A stretch of 64,000 bases of DNA from Lancefieldella parvula DSM 20469. Lineage in GTDB: Bacteria > Actinomycetota > Coriobacteriia > Coriobacteriales > Atopobiaceae. This document shows, piece by piece, positions 42,763 to 51,883 of this stretch; the stretch's first letter is position 1, and every line of letters starts with the position of its first letter. The stretch lies in assembly GCF_000024225.1 (NCBI RefSeq), contig NC_013203.1, positions 248,001 through 312,000 on the forward strand. The letters run 5' to 3'. The notes beneath the pieces are model-generated. The model had not been told where the DNA came from and ran no database searches. It was given only the letters and a program-made list of their open reading frames with translations. The translations under genes and the position numbers were made by a program.

Positions 42763-43941
42763 ATGATATATCTCAACTGTGCTGCAACGTCATATAAGCG
42801 TCCTCAATGTGTTGTAGATGCTGTTTCACGCGCCCTTTGCTCATTTGGAAGTACGGGAAGGGGTGCAGCGTCTGCCGAGCTTGATGCTGCTCGCGCTGTT
42901 ATGGTTGCACGAGAACGTATCGCTTTGTTGTTAGGTTTTTCACATCCAGAGCGTGTCGTGTTTACCGCAAACGCAACAGATGCCCTAAACAAGGCAATTC
43001 TCGGCATTGTTAAGCCCGGAGATCATGTAGTTGCAACAGATTGGGATCACAATTCTGTTTTGCGCCCTCTGAATCGTCTTCAAAAGAAACGCAATGTAAA
43101 GGTTGATTATGTTCCTGCTAATTTGCAGGGCTGCCTTGATTGGGATGTTCTTGAACGATTAGTTTCTCCTGGTACAAAGTTAGTGGTAGTAACACATGCA
43201 TCTAATCTTACAGGTAATGTATGTGATCTTGAACGTGTGGTTACTGTTGCTCACGCTGTAGGTGCACTTGTGCTTGTTGATGCTTCACAAACCGCAGGGT
43301 CAATACCCATTAATTTTGATGATTTAGGTGTTGATGTACTTGCGTTTACTGGTCATAAGGCACTTATGGGTCCTCAGGGGACAGGTGGCCTTTTGGTTGC
43401 TCCACATGTTGCGATAGAAGCAGTTATTCAAGGAGGAACGGGCGTACTTTCTTTTGAAGAGGAAATGCCTCAAGTATATCCAGAACATCTTGAGGCAGGA
43501 ACGCTTAATAGTCACGGTATTGCCGGTCTTTCTGCTGCAGTAGATTTTGTATCAACACAAGGAGTATGTGCTGTTCACCGTCATGATTTAGCATTGGTTA
43601 GACAGTTTGTAGCTGAGGCTCGTCAGGTGCCTGGGATAGAGTTATATGGATGTTTTCCTGATAACATTTCTGAACTGAATGGGGAGAGTTCGCAAAAAGA
43701 TCACGCACCCATTGTGACACTTAATTTAGATGGGTGGACTTCTTCAGAACTTGCAAGAGTTTTAAGTGTTGAGTATGACATTTCAGTTCGTGCAGGAGCT
43801 CATTGTGCTCCTCGTATGCACAGAGCATTAGGAACGCAAGATACGGGGTCGGTCCGTTTCTCATTTGGATTTTATACGACAGAGGATGAGATACATAAGG
43901 CAACCACGGCCCTTAATGAGCTAGCAAAATCGGTGATGTAG
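42763..43941 (+). CDS. Cysteine desulfurase-like aminotransferase class V
   Basis: A PLP enzyme of 392 residues from the cysteine desulfurase family found beside selD. The N-terminus MIYLNCAATSYKRPQCVVDAV is typical of this subgroup. The PLP Asp/Gln region is ALVLVDASQTAGSIPINF, the PLP Lys lies in AFTGHKALMGPQGTGGLLV (near 206), and the catalytic Cys loop is SVRAGAHCAPRMHRALG (near 348). It may free sulfur or selenium from cysteine or selenocysteine for YedF and SelD. The end abuts the DUF3343 gene by one base, so they are translated together. Confidence 0.93.
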   Translation: MIYLNCAATSYKRPQCVVDAVSRALCSFGSTGRGAASAELDAARAVMVARERIALLLGFSHPERVVFTANATDALNKAILGIVKPGDHVVATDWDHNSVLRPLNRLQKKRNVKVDYVPANLQGCLDWDVLERLVSPGTKLVVVTHASNLTGNVCDLERVVTVAHAVGALVLVDASQTAGSIPINFDDLGVDVLAFTGHKALMGPQGTGGLLVAPHVAIEAVIQGGTGVLSFEEEMPQVYPEHLEAGTLNSHGIAGLSAAVDFVSTQGVCAVHRHDLALVRQFVAEARQVPGIELYGCFPDNISELNGESSQKDHAPIVTLNLDGWTSSELARVLSVEYDISVRAGAHCAPRMHRALGTQDTGSVRFSFGFYTTEDEIHKATTALNELAKSVM

Positions 43942-43942
43942 T

Positions 43943-44197
43943 GTGGCAGAACAAAGTCACTCTTTCCATAAACGTTTCTCTCAGATAGTTGTTGCGTTTG
44001 ATTCAACGCATGAGGCACTTACCTGTGAGCAAATGTGTAAGGAGCAAGATATCTCTGGGCGGCTTATTCCGACTCCGGTAGAAATTAAAGCAGACTGTGG
44101 CCTTGCGTGGGCAATGCTACCCGCAGAAAAAGAAGCGTTTGAAATAAAAATTGCAGGAAGTCTTAAGGCAGCGGGAATATATGAGCTTGATTTGTAA
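43943..44197 (+). CDS. DUF3343 small protein
   Basis: An 84-residue protein with a GTG start one base after the desulfurase stop. The family fingerprint is visible: VVAFDSTHEALTCEQMCKEQDISGRLIPTPVEIKADCGLAWAML. The conserved Cys in KADCGLAW and the fixed neighbourhood with a desulfurase, YedF and SelD make a sulfur or selenium carrier role plausible, but no function has been proved. A second pair of Cys residues lies in LTCEQMC. Confidence 0.88.
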   Translation: MAEQSHSFHKRFSQIVVAFDSTHEALTCEQMCKEQDISGRLIPTPVEIKADCGLAWAMLPAEKEAFEIKIAGSLKAAGIYELDL

Positions 44198-44236
44198 TAT
44201 AAAAATATGGCAGTGTAGGTTAAGTGGGGAGAAAAA

Positions 44237-45043
44237 ATGCTGGTAGTCATACGAGGAGCAGGTGATCTTGCCTCAGGCATTGCTCTGAGATTATATCGAG
44301 CTGGCTTGAGTATTGTGATGCTGGATGTAGAGGTCCCTACAGCAGTTCGTCGCACAGTAGCATTTTCAGAAGCTATTCGTCTTGGAAAGAAAAAAGTGGA
44401 AAATGTGACGGCAGTACGAGCTAAAGACGCAGAAGATGCATTGCGCATTGTTAACGAGAAAAACATCGCTGTTCTCATTGATCCTCAAGGAACAAATATT
44501 GCAAAATTGCATCCTGAGGTACTTGTAGACGCTATTCTCGCTAAGAAAAATATAGGCACCACAAAAGATATGGCACCCTTAGTGATTGGTGTTGGACCAG
44601 GTTTTACTTCAGGTGAAACCTCCACTGCAGATTGTCATGCGGTCATAGAGACAAAACGTGGTCATTATTTAGGTCGCGTTATTTACGACGGATCGGCTAT
44701 TCCAAATACGGGCGTTCCAGGAAATATTGGTGGCTTTACAAAGGAGCGTGTATTAAGAGCTCCTCAAGATGGAATTTTTGAGCCCGTTGCCAAGATTGGC
44801 GATTTGGTTTCTAAAGGAGACATTGTAGCTACTGTTTCTGGAATGCCTGTTAAAGCAACTATTAATGGAGTACTTCGTGGTCTTTTGCAAGAGGGAGTCC
44901 CTGTTTTTAAAGGCATGAAATCAGGGGATATTGATCCTCGTTGTGCTCCGGGACATTGTTTTTCTGCATCTGATAAAGCTCGAGCTGTTGGCGGTGGTGT
45001 TCTTGAAGCGCTTTGTCACTTTACTGAAAGACTGGTTGGATAA
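44237..45043 (+). CDS. yqeB: YqeB-family selenium-dependent Moco biosynthesis protein
   Basis: A 268-residue protein of the EF2563/YqeB family. The Rossmann-like N-terminus VVIRGAGDLASGIALRLYRAGLSIVMLD is followed by VLIDPQGTNIAKLHPEVLVDAILAKKNIGTTKDMAPLVIGVGPGFTSGETSTADCHAVIETKRGH. A small lipoyl-like segment (GIFEPVAKIGDLVSKGDIVATVSGMPV, about 175-215) resembles a hammerhead. The Cys residues in DIDPRCAPGHCFSAS are conserved in the family. It is needed for selenium-dependent molybdenum hydroxylases, exact reaction unknown. GGGGAG precedes the ATG; selD follows 2 bases after the stop. Confidence 0.93.
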   Translation: MLVVIRGAGDLASGIALRLYRAGLSIVMLDVEVPTAVRRTVAFSEAIRLGKKKVENVTAVRAKDAEDALRIVNEKNIAVLIDPQGTNIAKLHPEVLVDAILAKKNIGTTKDMAPLVIGVGPGFTSGETSTADCHAVIETKRGHYLGRVIYDGSAIPNTGVPGNIGGFTKERVLRAPQDGIFEPVAKIGDLVSKGDIVATVSGMPVKATINGVLRGLLQEGVPVFKGMKSGDIDPRCAPGHCFSASDKARAVGGGVLEALCHFTERLVG

Positions 45044-45045
45044 AC

Positions 45046-46104
45046 ATGAGTAATGACGTAAAACTCACAAAACTTGCTGATTGTGCTGGTTGTGGTGCTA
45101 AGGTTGGTGCCGGTGAGTTGGCAAAGCTTCTTTCAGATATTAAAGTTCATGAGGATCCTAATTTATTAGTTGGTTTTGATAAAGCGGATGATGCAGCTGT
45201 TTACAAAGTGACTGATGAAATAGCGCTTGTCGAAACAATCGATTTCTTTCCTCCAATTGCTGATGACCCATATACGTATGGCGCTATTGCGGCTACCAAT
45301 GCTTTATCGGATGTATATGCTATGGGTGGAGAGCCAAAGGTTGCTCTTAATGTTATGGCTGTACCCGAAGACATGTCCTCGCATGTAGTGTATGAGATTT
45401 TACGTGGTGGTTACGATAAAGTATATGAGGCTGGTGCCAATATTGTTGGCGGTCATAGCATCTATGACAATGAACCAAAATATGGTCTTGCTGTTTCAGG
45501 GTTTGTTAATCCAAAAAAGATGTATACCAATTCTGGTGCACGTGCAGATGACGTTTTAATTCTTACAAAGGCTCTTGGTGTAGGTGTTCTGACAACGGCT
45601 GCTAAAGCAGATATGCTCTCTATAGAAGAGATGAGTGTTGCTGAGGCGTCTATGATGACTCTTAATCGGTACGCTCGAGACATTATGGTGAACTATGACG
45701 TGCATGCTGTTACGGATGTAACGGGATTTTCACTTATGGGACATTTGCTTGAAATGTGTCAGGGTTCGGGGCTTTTGGCAAAGATTACCGTAAATAATAT
45801 AAAATTTTTATCTACGAGAGTATTTGAATTAGCACGTTTAGGAATTTTACCAGCTGGTATGTATCGTAATCGTCACTATGCAGAGAAGTACGTGCAAGCA
45901 GAAGGGGTTTCTCGTGAGATGAGTGACGTGCTCTTCTGTCCTGAAACTTCTGGTGGATTATTGATAAGCGTAGCCCATGATGATGCTCAGCATTTACTTG
46001 CGGCTCTTCAAGCAAATGAACATACTGCTAATTCTTGTGTTGTGGGATATATGGAAAAGCAAGACATAAGAAATAAGGATGCAACTTATATTGTGCTTCA
46101 GTAA
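45046..46104 (+). CDS. selD: Selenophosphate synthetase
   Basis: SelD makes selenophosphate from selenide and ATP. Its 352 residues show the active-site loop LADCAGCGAKVGAGELAKLL with catalytic Cys16 and Lys19 (equivalent to Cys17 and Lys20 in E. coli), so this is a Cys, not a selenocysteine, form. Other motifs are VGFDKADDAAVYKV, ETIDFFPPIADDPYTYGAIAATNALSDVYAMGG and NIVGGHSIYDNEPKYGL. The product can serve selenoprotein synthesis, tRNA modification or the labile selenium of molybdenum hydroxylases. In this operon the last is the obvious use; no selA or selB is in the window. Confidence 0.97.
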   Translation: MSNDVKLTKLADCAGCGAKVGAGELAKLLSDIKVHEDPNLLVGFDKADDAAVYKVTDEIALVETIDFFPPIADDPYTYGAIAATNALSDVYAMGGEPKVALNVMAVPEDMSSHVVYEILRGGYDKVYEAGANIVGGHSIYDNEPKYGLAVSGFVNPKKMYTNSGARADDVLILTKALGVGVLTTAAKADMLSIEEMSVAEASMMTLNRYARDIMVNYDVHAVTDVTGFSLMGHLLEMCQGSGLLAKITVNNIKFLSTRVFELARLGILPAGMYRNRHYAEKYVQAEGVSREMSDVLFCPETSGGLLISVAHDDAQHLLAALQANEHTANSCVVGYMEKQDIRNKDATYIVLQ

Positions 46105-46156
46105 GTATATATATCATGCGTATTGGTATATGTGCAGATAAGGATAGGTGTTTTTA

Positions 46157-47170
46157 ATGGCAGATTTACAAGGAACCTTGTGCGATGAGCATTTTGTGCG
46201 TCGTCTGCTAAGTGAACTTGAAGCCGGTCGCAGCTTTGTGCTTTCAACAATTTTTGCTACTAAGGGGTCCATGCCGCGCCATGCAGGGGCACGTATGGTG
46301 CATTTTGAAGATGGCAGTTTCTTAGGAACAATCGGAGGCGGTTCTGTAGAACTTATTGCACAGGAACGCTCAAAAGGATTCTTTACAGGAGAAGAAAACA
46401 ATCAAATCGAGTGGATGACGCGAGAAAAAACAGGTATGGCCTGTGGCGGCGACGCACTTGTTGGTATTCGTAAGGTTACTCCTGATCAAAAGGATTTTTT
46501 TGCAAAAGATTTAATGAATCTTATTGATGCAAAAAAGCCTTTTGTGGTTATAGAAAATTGGTCAGATCCTAGTCATGTTCTTGTTGAAGCAAAAGCAGTT
46601 GATATGTTTCCTCAAGATGATATTCGCGTTTGTTCCGATGTTCCCATATGGGATGAAGAGGCGGCAACCTATTCTGAACCTTTAGGGCCGGAGCCTGTTG
46701 CTTACATCTTTGGCGGCGGCCATGTAGGTCGTGCCCTGACTCCTGTACTTGCAAGTGTAGGTTTTAGAGTGATTGTGCTTGATGACCGCGAGGGAGTTGC
46801 GCAGAAGAAAGATTTTCCTTCAGCAGAAGCGGTTTATCATAATGACTTTTCTGATATATCCACAGATGTCACTGTCACGCGTCGCGATTATGCGATAGTT
46901 ACTACTCATGGCCATGCCTTTGATATTAAGGTGTTGCAACAACTGTATAGCTATAAACCTGCGTATGTAGGTTGTATTGGTAGCAAGAGAAAAGCGGCGT
47001 TTGCCAAACATACGCTGGTGGAACGCGGTGTTTCTAAAGGGTGGACTCAAACAATCCATTCGCCAATTGGTGATGACATTAAAGCAATTACACCGTCTGA
47101 AATTGCTATTTCTATTGCGGCGGAGATAATCCGTTGTCGTGCAAATTTCCGTCCAGAAAAACTTCATTAG
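46157..47170 (+). CDS. xdhC: XdhC-family molybdenum hydroxylase maturation protein
   Basis: An XdhC/CoxI-type chaperone of about 338 residues that handles and sulfurates or selenates the molybdenum cofactor before insertion. The N-terminal XdhC_CoxI domain has STIFATKGSMPRHAGARMVHFEDGSFLGTIGGGSVE and GMACGGDALVGI (Cys near 95). The C-terminal Rossmann domain has AYIFGGGHVGRALTPVLASVGFRVIVLDDRE and PAYVGCIGSKRKAAF. The ATG at 46157 follows AAGGATAGG; a GTG three codons earlier is possible. It is the last gene of the selenium operon. Confidence 0.93.
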   Translation: MADLQGTLCDEHFVRRLLSELEAGRSFVLSTIFATKGSMPRHAGARMVHFEDGSFLGTIGGGSVELIAQERSKGFFTGEENNQIEWMTREKTGMACGGDALVGIRKVTPDQKDFFAKDLMNLIDAKKPFVVIENWSDPSHVLVEAKAVDMFPQDDIRVCSDVPIWDEEAATYSEPLGPEPVAYIFGGGHVGRALTPVLASVGFRVIVLDDREGVAQKKDFPSAEAVYHNDFSDISTDVTVTRRDYAIVTTHGHAFDIKVLQQLYSYKPAYVGCIGSKRKAAFAKHTLVERGVSKGWTQTIHSPIGDDIKAITPSEIAISIAAEIIRCRANFRPEKLH

Positions 47171-47178
47171 GGGTATAT

Positions 47179-47212
47179 CGGCATACATCGTTGCTCACGT
47201 ATATGTATGCCG
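47179..47212 (+). promoter_or_regulatory. Inverted repeat before modA
   Basis: Perfect 10-base arms CGGCATACAT (47179-47188) and ATGTATGCCG (47203-47212) flank 14 bases, between xdhC and modA. No T-run follows, so it may be an operator for molybdate control rather than a terminator. It does not closely match the E. coli ModE box. Confidence 0.55.
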
Positions 47213-47273
47213 TTAGTTGAGCGTGTATATATGCGCTGCAGTATAAGGTTAGGTTCGTTTGAAAGGGAAGTTT

Positions 47274-48149
47274 ATGAAGTCCGAAAGCAGTGTGACTCGT
47301 CGTTCGTTTGTTGCCAGTGCAACAGGGGCTGCCGTGTTTGGCCTTTCCGCTTGCAATGGTAATGAAACAAAAAAGGAAGATACGTCTGGAAGCCAGAAAA
47401 AAGCTGATGCTCAAAAACTTATTGTGTTTGCGGCAGCATCTTTGACCGAGAGTTTGACTGAAGCAGGAGAGCTTTTTAAAAATGCCAATCAGGGTGTTGA
47501 TATTAGTTTTAACTTTGATTCTTCAGGTACGCTTAAGACGCAGATTGAAGAAGGATCTGATTGTGACGTTTTTATTTCTGCTGGTCAGAAACAGATGAAT
47601 CAGCTTGATGCAAATGCTAAAAAAGATCACGATAAGGACCTTGACTTTATTGCATCTGATACGCGCTTTGACATCCTTGAGAACAAGGTAACGCTTTGTG
47701 TTCCACAGGATAATCCTAAGGTTGTTAAGAGCTTTGATGATATGGCAACAAAGCTTACTTCGGGTGAAGTTTTGCTTGGTATGGGAAATTCGGATGTTCC
47801 GGTAGGTCAGTACACACAGAAGATTTTGAAATACTACAAGCTTGATGAAGAGAAGCTTGCTAAGGAAGGTCATATTTCATACGGAACTAATGTTAAAGAA
47901 GTAACCACGCAGGTTAAAGAAGCTTCCGTTGATTGCGGTGTTATTTATAAGACCGATGCTACTTCTGCAAAACTTCAGATGGTTGATGAAGCAACCGAGG
48001 AAATGTGTGGACGTGTGGTATATCCTGCTGCGGCAACTAAGAATGCAAAGCAGGCAGACCTTGCAAAGAAATTCCTTGAGTTCTTGAAAACCTCTGATGC
48101 GAGCGCTTGCTTTGAAAAGGTCGGATTTACTCCGCTTTCAAAGGCATAA
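47274..48149 (+). CDS. modA: ModA molybdate-binding lipoprotein
   Basis: The substrate-binding subunit of the molybdate ABC importer, 291 residues. The N-terminus carries a twin-arginine-like stretch (TRRSFVASATGA) and a lipobox LSAC with Cys27 as the lipidation site. The mature part shows LIVFAAASLTESLTEAGELF, the anion-site region SFNFDSSGTLKTQIEEGSDCDVFISAG and VTLCVPQDNPK, as in ModA of the class-I type. It is anchored outside the membrane and delivers molybdate to ModB. The ATG at 47274 has AAAGGGAAG. It begins a likely operon continuing through modBC and the moa genes. Confidence 0.95.
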   Translation: MKSESSVTRRSFVASATGAAVFGLSACNGNETKKEDTSGSQKKADAQKLIVFAAASLTESLTEAGELFKNANQGVDISFNFDSSGTLKTQIEEGSDCDVFISAGQKQMNQLDANAKKDHDKDLDFIASDTRFDILENKVTLCVPQDNPKVVKSFDDMATKLTSGEVLLGMGNSDVPVGQYTQKILKYYKLDEEKLAKEGHISYGTNVKEVTTQVKEASVDCGVIYKTDATSAKLQMVDEATEEMCGRVVYPAAATKNAKQADLAKKFLEFLKTSDASACFEKVGFTPLSKA

Positions 48150-48181
48150 TTTCTCGCTGCTAAATCTGGATTGGTATTTCT

Positions 48182-48871
48182 ATGGATTGGTATCCGCTGT
48201 ATAACTCATTGAGGATTGCTGCGGCATCAACTGCTCTTGTTTTTTTATTGGGTATTGCTTTAGCAAACCTCGTTGCCAAGACTCCACGAATTATTAAGGG
48301 TCTTTTGGATGTCATACTGACGTTACCGTTGGTGTTGCCACCGACGGTTGTGGGCTATCTGCTGTTATTGCTTTTGGGTCCACGTCGTCCCATTGGCTTT
48401 TGGGTTATGGATGTGTTTGGTATAAAACTCACGATGGTATGGTATGCAGCAATTTTTGCAACAGTAGTGGTGAGTTTGCCGTTGATGTATCGCACAACCC
48501 GAGGTGCATTTGAAAGCTTTGATGAAACGCTTGCAGATGCAGCTCGCACGCTAGGCAAATCAAATACATGGGTGTTTTGGCATGTTAAGATGCCTTGCTG
48601 CATGAAAGGCGTGGTAGCAGGAACTGTTTTGGCGTTTGCTCGGGCGCTGGGTGAGTATGGAGCAACTTCAATGATATGCGGATATACTCCAAACACCACA
48701 GCAACCGTATCAACAACAGTCTATCAATTGTGGAGAACTGGCGACGATGCAGCGGCTATACAGTGGGTGCTTATCAACCTTGCCATTTCTGCCGTGGTGC
48801 TTCTTGCTCTTAACATCTTTGAAAAAGGTAGCCGCCGAGCACGTGTGGCAACACCAGTTCAGGAGGCGTAG
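48182..48871 (+). CDS. modB: ModB molybdate ABC permease
   Basis: The membrane subunit of the molybdate importer, 229 residues with five or six helices. The ABC-permease EAA motif appears as DETLADAARTLGKSNTWVFWHVKMPCCM, and LPLVLPPTVVGYLLLLLLG is the typical ModB early segment. GEYGATSMICGYTPN marks the anion-translocation region. It lies 32 bases after modA and 2 bases before modC. It works in the cytoplasmic membrane with ModA and ModC. Confidence 0.95.
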   Translation: MDWYPLYNSLRIAAASTALVFLLGIALANLVAKTPRIIKGLLDVILTLPLVLPPTVVGYLLLLLLGPRRPIGFWVMDVFGIKLTMVWYAAIFATVVVSLPLMYRTTRGAFESFDETLADAARTLGKSNTWVFWHVKMPCCMKGVVAGTVLAFARALGEYGATSMICGYTPNTTATVSTTVYQLWRTGDDAAAIQWVLINLAISAVVLLALNIFEKGSRRARVATPVQEA

Positions 48872-48873
48872 TT

Positions 48874-49977
48874 ATGGCGCTTTCTGTTGATATTGCCAAG
48901 CATTTAGATGGTTTTGATTTACATGTTTCGTTTGTTGTCGAGAAGGGCAATGAGGTATTGGCTCTTCTTGGTCCTTCCGGCTGCGGTAAATCAATGACGC
49001 TCAAGTGTATTGCTGGCATTGTAAAGCCGGATAGCGGGCGCATTGTGCTCAATGATCGAGTTCTGTTTGATTCTGAAGCTCATATTAATTTGCCACCGCA
49101 AGAGCGACACGTAGGGTATTTGTTTCAAAGCTATGCTCTCTTTCCGCATATGAGTGTTATGCAAAACGTACTGGTAGGAGCTAAAGGAGAAACACAAGCA
49201 GAGCGTGAGGCGTGTGCGCTTGAACAGCTTAAGAAGGTACAACTTGATGGTCTTCTTGATCGTCGCCCTCATGAGCTTTCTGGTGGCCAGCAACAGCGCT
49301 GCGCTATGGCTCGTATTCTTGCAAGCAAGCCTGATCTTATTTTGCTTGATGAGCCTTTCTCGGCACTTGATAGTTATCTCCGATGGCAACTTGAACTGGA
49401 GTTAAGCGATACTCTCCGTGCGTTTCCGGGAGGAGCAATTTACGTTTCACATAATCGCGATGAGGTGTATCGTCTGTGTGATTCCGTGTGTGTTATCAAT
49501 CACGGAAACTCTGATGATAAAGTTTCGGTGTATGAGCTTTTCTCGACACCGACTACGCTTGCTGCGGCACGAATTTCAGGATGTAAGAATATTTCTCGTG
49601 CACATAAGGTGGGCGAGAAGAGCTTGTTTTGTGATGAATGGGGCTTAAGTCTTACAACCGCTTTGCCAGTAGATGAACAGGTGAAATACGTAGGAATTCG
49701 TGCACATTATTTTCAGGTAGTGGACTGTGCAAGTGAATACAAAAATATCATTCCTTGTCAGGTGAATCGCGTGATTGATAATACGTTTTCAACTATTGTG
49801 ATGGCTCAAACACCGGGAGGGTCACTGCTTCGTTATGAATGCTCCAAAGAGTCGTGGGCACGTTTAGGTGAGCCTCGCCAGGTTTTGCTTCACGTTGCTC
49901 CAGAATATGTCATGCCACTTTGTGATGGTGAAGAAAAGCACAGCGTAGTGGAAGAAAAGAAGTCACTGTATGTATGA
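48874..49977 (+). CDS. modC: ModC molybdate ABC ATPase
   Basis: The ATPase of the molybdate importer, 367 residues. Walker A is [19 protein letters not shown] (the usual S/T after Lys is Ser), Q-loop [15 protein letters not shown], signature [16 protein letters not shown], Walker [16 protein letters not shown] and H-loop [14 protein letters not shown]-terminal regulatory region (about 225-350) resembles a TOBE/MOP domain. Its 3' end overlaps the moaA start by 8 bases, linking uptake to cofactor synthesis in one transcript. Confidence 0.95.
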   Translation: MALSVDIAKHLDGFDLHVSFVVEKGNEVLALLGPSGCGKSMTLKCIAGIVKPDSGRIVLNDRVLFDSEAHINLPPQERHVGYLFQSYALFPHMSVMQNVLVGAKGETQAEREACALEQLKKVQLDGLLDRRPHELSGGQQQRCAMARILASKPDLILLDEPFSALDSYLRWQLELELSDTLRAFPGGAIYVSHNRDEVYRLCDSVCVINHGNSDDKVSVYELFSTPTTLAAARISGCKNISRAHKVGEKSLFCDEWGLSLTTALPVDEQVKYVGIRAHYFQVVDCASEYKNIIPCQVNRVIDNTFSTIVMAQTPGGSLLRYECSKESWARLGEPRQVLLHVAPEYVMPLCDGEEKHSVVEEKKSLYV

Positions 49978-50917
49978 TGAGTTGGGTCGAAACATTCGCT
50001 ATTTGAGACTTTCAGTAACCGATCGCTGTAATTGTCGTTGTTTGTATTGCATGCCGGCACACGGTATCTCTATGCTTCGACATGAAGATATACTTTCGTT
50101 TGAAGAGATGCGCGCTATTGTTGAAGCATCTGCGCAGTTGGGAGTAAGAAAGGTTCGTCTTACAGGTGGAGAGCCATTAGCACGTCGCGGTATTGTAGAT
50201 CTCGTACGTATGGTTTCTGCTGTTGAAGGTATTGAAGAGGTAGTTATGACTACCAACGCTACGTTACTTGCACCTCTTGCAAAAGATCTCAAAGCAGCAG
50301 GGCTTTCTCGTCTCAATATTTCTCTTGATACACTTGATTCTGAACTGTATACAAAGCTCAGTCGTACGGGAACACTTGATGATGCGCTGGCTGGTATTGA
50401 GGCAGCAAGAGAAGCAGGGTTTATCTATACAAAGTTCAATACCGTACTTTTAGGAGGACTGAATGAATCTGAGATTCGTCCTCTTGCAGAGCGAGCTAAA
50501 AGTGAGCCTGTTGATGTGCGTTTTATTGAGCTGATGCGTATGGGTGAATGCTCAAAATGGCCGGCTGAGCGTTTTATAAGTGCTGATTGCGTATTAAAAG
50601 TATTGCCTGAACTTGAAGCTGCTGGCTCTAATGGCGTAACAGAGCTCTTTCAGGCACCGGGATGGCGGGGACGTGTAGGGCTTATCCGCCCAATGACGCA
50701 TACATTTTGTAGCTCTTGCGACAGAATCCGCGTAACTGCAGATGGTATGTTAAAACCGTGTCTGCATTCTGCACGAGAAATTCCGCTTAGGGGACTTGTG
50801 GGAGATGAACTTGTGCAAGTTTTGCGTCAAGGTATTTCTCAAAAGCCTGAAGGTCATATCATGAGTCTTTCTCATGCAAGCGAGTCGCTTCGAGCGATGA
50901 ATAAAATAGGGGGTTAG
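49970..50917 (+). CDS. moaA: MoaA GTP 3',8-cyclase
   Basis: A radical-SAM enzyme of 315 residues that starts molybdopterin synthesis from GTP together with MoaC. The SAM cluster motif is DRCNCRCLYCMPAHG (Cys at about 19, 23 and 26); the second cluster is in FCSSCDRIRVTADGMLKPCLHS. GGEPLARRGIVDLVR and SLDTLDSELYTKLSR are the SAM-binding parts. The C-terminal Gly-Gly, needed for activity in this family, is present (NKIGG). The start overlaps modC. moaC follows one base after its stop. Confidence 0.97.
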   Translation: MYDELGRNIRYLRLSVTDRCNCRCLYCMPAHGISMLRHEDILSFEEMRAIVEASAQLGVRKVRLTGGEPLARRGIVDLVRMVSAVEGIEEVVMTTNATLLAPLAKDLKAAGLSRLNISLDTLDSELYTKLSRTGTLDDALAGIEAAREAGFIYTKFNTVLLGGLNESEIRPLAERAKSEPVDVRFIELMRMGECSKWPAERFISADCVLKVLPELEAAGSNGVTELFQAPGWRGRVGLIRPMTHTFCSSCDRIRVTADGMLKPCLHSAREIPLRGLVGDELVQVLRQGISQKPEGHIMSLSHASESLRAMNKIGG

Positions 50918-50918
50918 C

Positions 50919-51398
50919 ATGGCGTTTACACATTTTAATTCGCAAGGTCATGCGCATATGGTTGATGTGTCTGCAAAGGAAAAAACAGCACGTACCGCTC
51001 GCGCAAAAGGTAAGATTTTTATGCGCCACGATATGCTTGAGCTTGTTCGTACAGGTGGTATTCAAAAAGGTGATGTACTTTCTGTGGCGCAAGTTGCAGG
51101 CATTATGGCAGCAAAGCGAACTTGGGAAATCATTCCCATGTGTCATCCTATTCAGCTTACCGGAGTAGATATTTCATTTGCATTTGAGGGCGATGGTATT
51201 GCGGTAGAGGCATGTTGTCGATGCACCGGAGAAACTGGGGTAGAGATGGAAGCGCTGACTGCAGCATCTACGGCGTGTTTGACTATCTATGACATGTGTA
51301 AAGCACATCAGAGGGATATGGTTATTGACCAGATTTGCTTGCTTGAGAAAGACGGAGGAGCATCAGGTCATTTTGTGCGAGAGGAACAGAATAAATGA
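50919..51398 (+). CDS. moaC: MoaC cyclic pyranopterin monophosphate synthase
   Basis: A 159-residue enzyme, normal length, that makes cPMP from the MoaA product. Motifs are MVDVSAKEKTARTARAKGKIFM, KRTWEIIPMCHPIQLTGVDISF (active-site His) and GETGVEMEALTAASTACLTIYDMCK. The last codons overlap the next start (ATGA). It is followed directly by the MOSC gene. moaD, moaE and a mobA gene are not in this window, so the rest of the pathway must be elsewhere. Confidence 0.97.
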   Translation: MAFTHFNSQGHAHMVDVSAKEKTARTARAKGKIFMRHDMLELVRTGGIQKGDVLSVAQVAGIMAAKRTWEIIPMCHPIQLTGVDISFAFEGDGIAVEACCRCTGETGVEMEALTAASTACLTIYDMCKAHQRDMVIDQICLLEKDGGASGHFVREEQNK

Positions 51399-51883
51399 GT
51401 GTTGGAGTGACTGAATCTGCTAAAAGAGGCACGGTACTGTCTTGTTGTATTAGCGTGAAAAAGGGCACACGAAAAGTACCTGTTGATTCTATTGAAGTGT
51501 GCGTAGGAGAAGGTATCAAAGGTGATGCCCATGCTGGAAATTGGCATCGTCAGGTGAGCCTTCTTGGTAACGAGTCTGTTGATACTATGCGCGAGAAGGG
51601 CGCAGAGTTACATCCAGGAGATTTTGCAGAAAATATACTAACTTCTGGTCTTGCACTGCGCGAGCTCCCTGTTGGTACGGTACTTGCAATAGGAGATACT
51701 CTTCTTGGGGTAACTCAGATTGGAAAAGTATGTCATCACGATTGTGAAATTCGCAAACTGGTTGGTACTTGCGTAATGCCTACTGATGGTATTTTTACCG
51801 TGGTTTTACGTGGAGGTACTATCAGACCTGGAGATGCCATTTGTGTAGTTGATGCAAAGGAGCTCTTGCATGAAACAGATTAG
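51395..51883 (+). CDS. MOSC-domain protein
   Basis: A 162-residue MOSC domain protein. The domain is found in sulfurases and in molybdenum-cofactor handling proteins and uses a conserved Cys for sulfur transfer. Visible features are VCVGEGIKGDAHAGNWHRQVSLLG, FAENILTSGLALRELPVGTVLAIGD and KVCHHDCEIRKLVGTCVMPTDGIFTVV, with the Cys in VCHHDC likely functional. It stands between moaC and a MoeA-like gene, fitting cofactor sulfur or selenium handling. It overlaps moaC by four bases and the next gene by 14. Confidence 0.92.
   Translation: MSVGVTESAKRGTVLSCCISVKKGTRKVPVDSIEVCVGEGIKGDAHAGNWHRQVSLLGNESVDTMREKGAELHPGDFAENILTSGLALRELPVGTVLAIGDTLLGVTQIGKVCHHDCEIRKLVGTCVMPTDGIFTVVLRGGTIRPGDAICVVDAKELLHETD

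Noticed and set aside
45046-46104. SelD as a selenoprotein
   Set aside because: The active-site position is a normal Cys codon in CAGCGAK, and no in-frame TGA is needed to read the gene.
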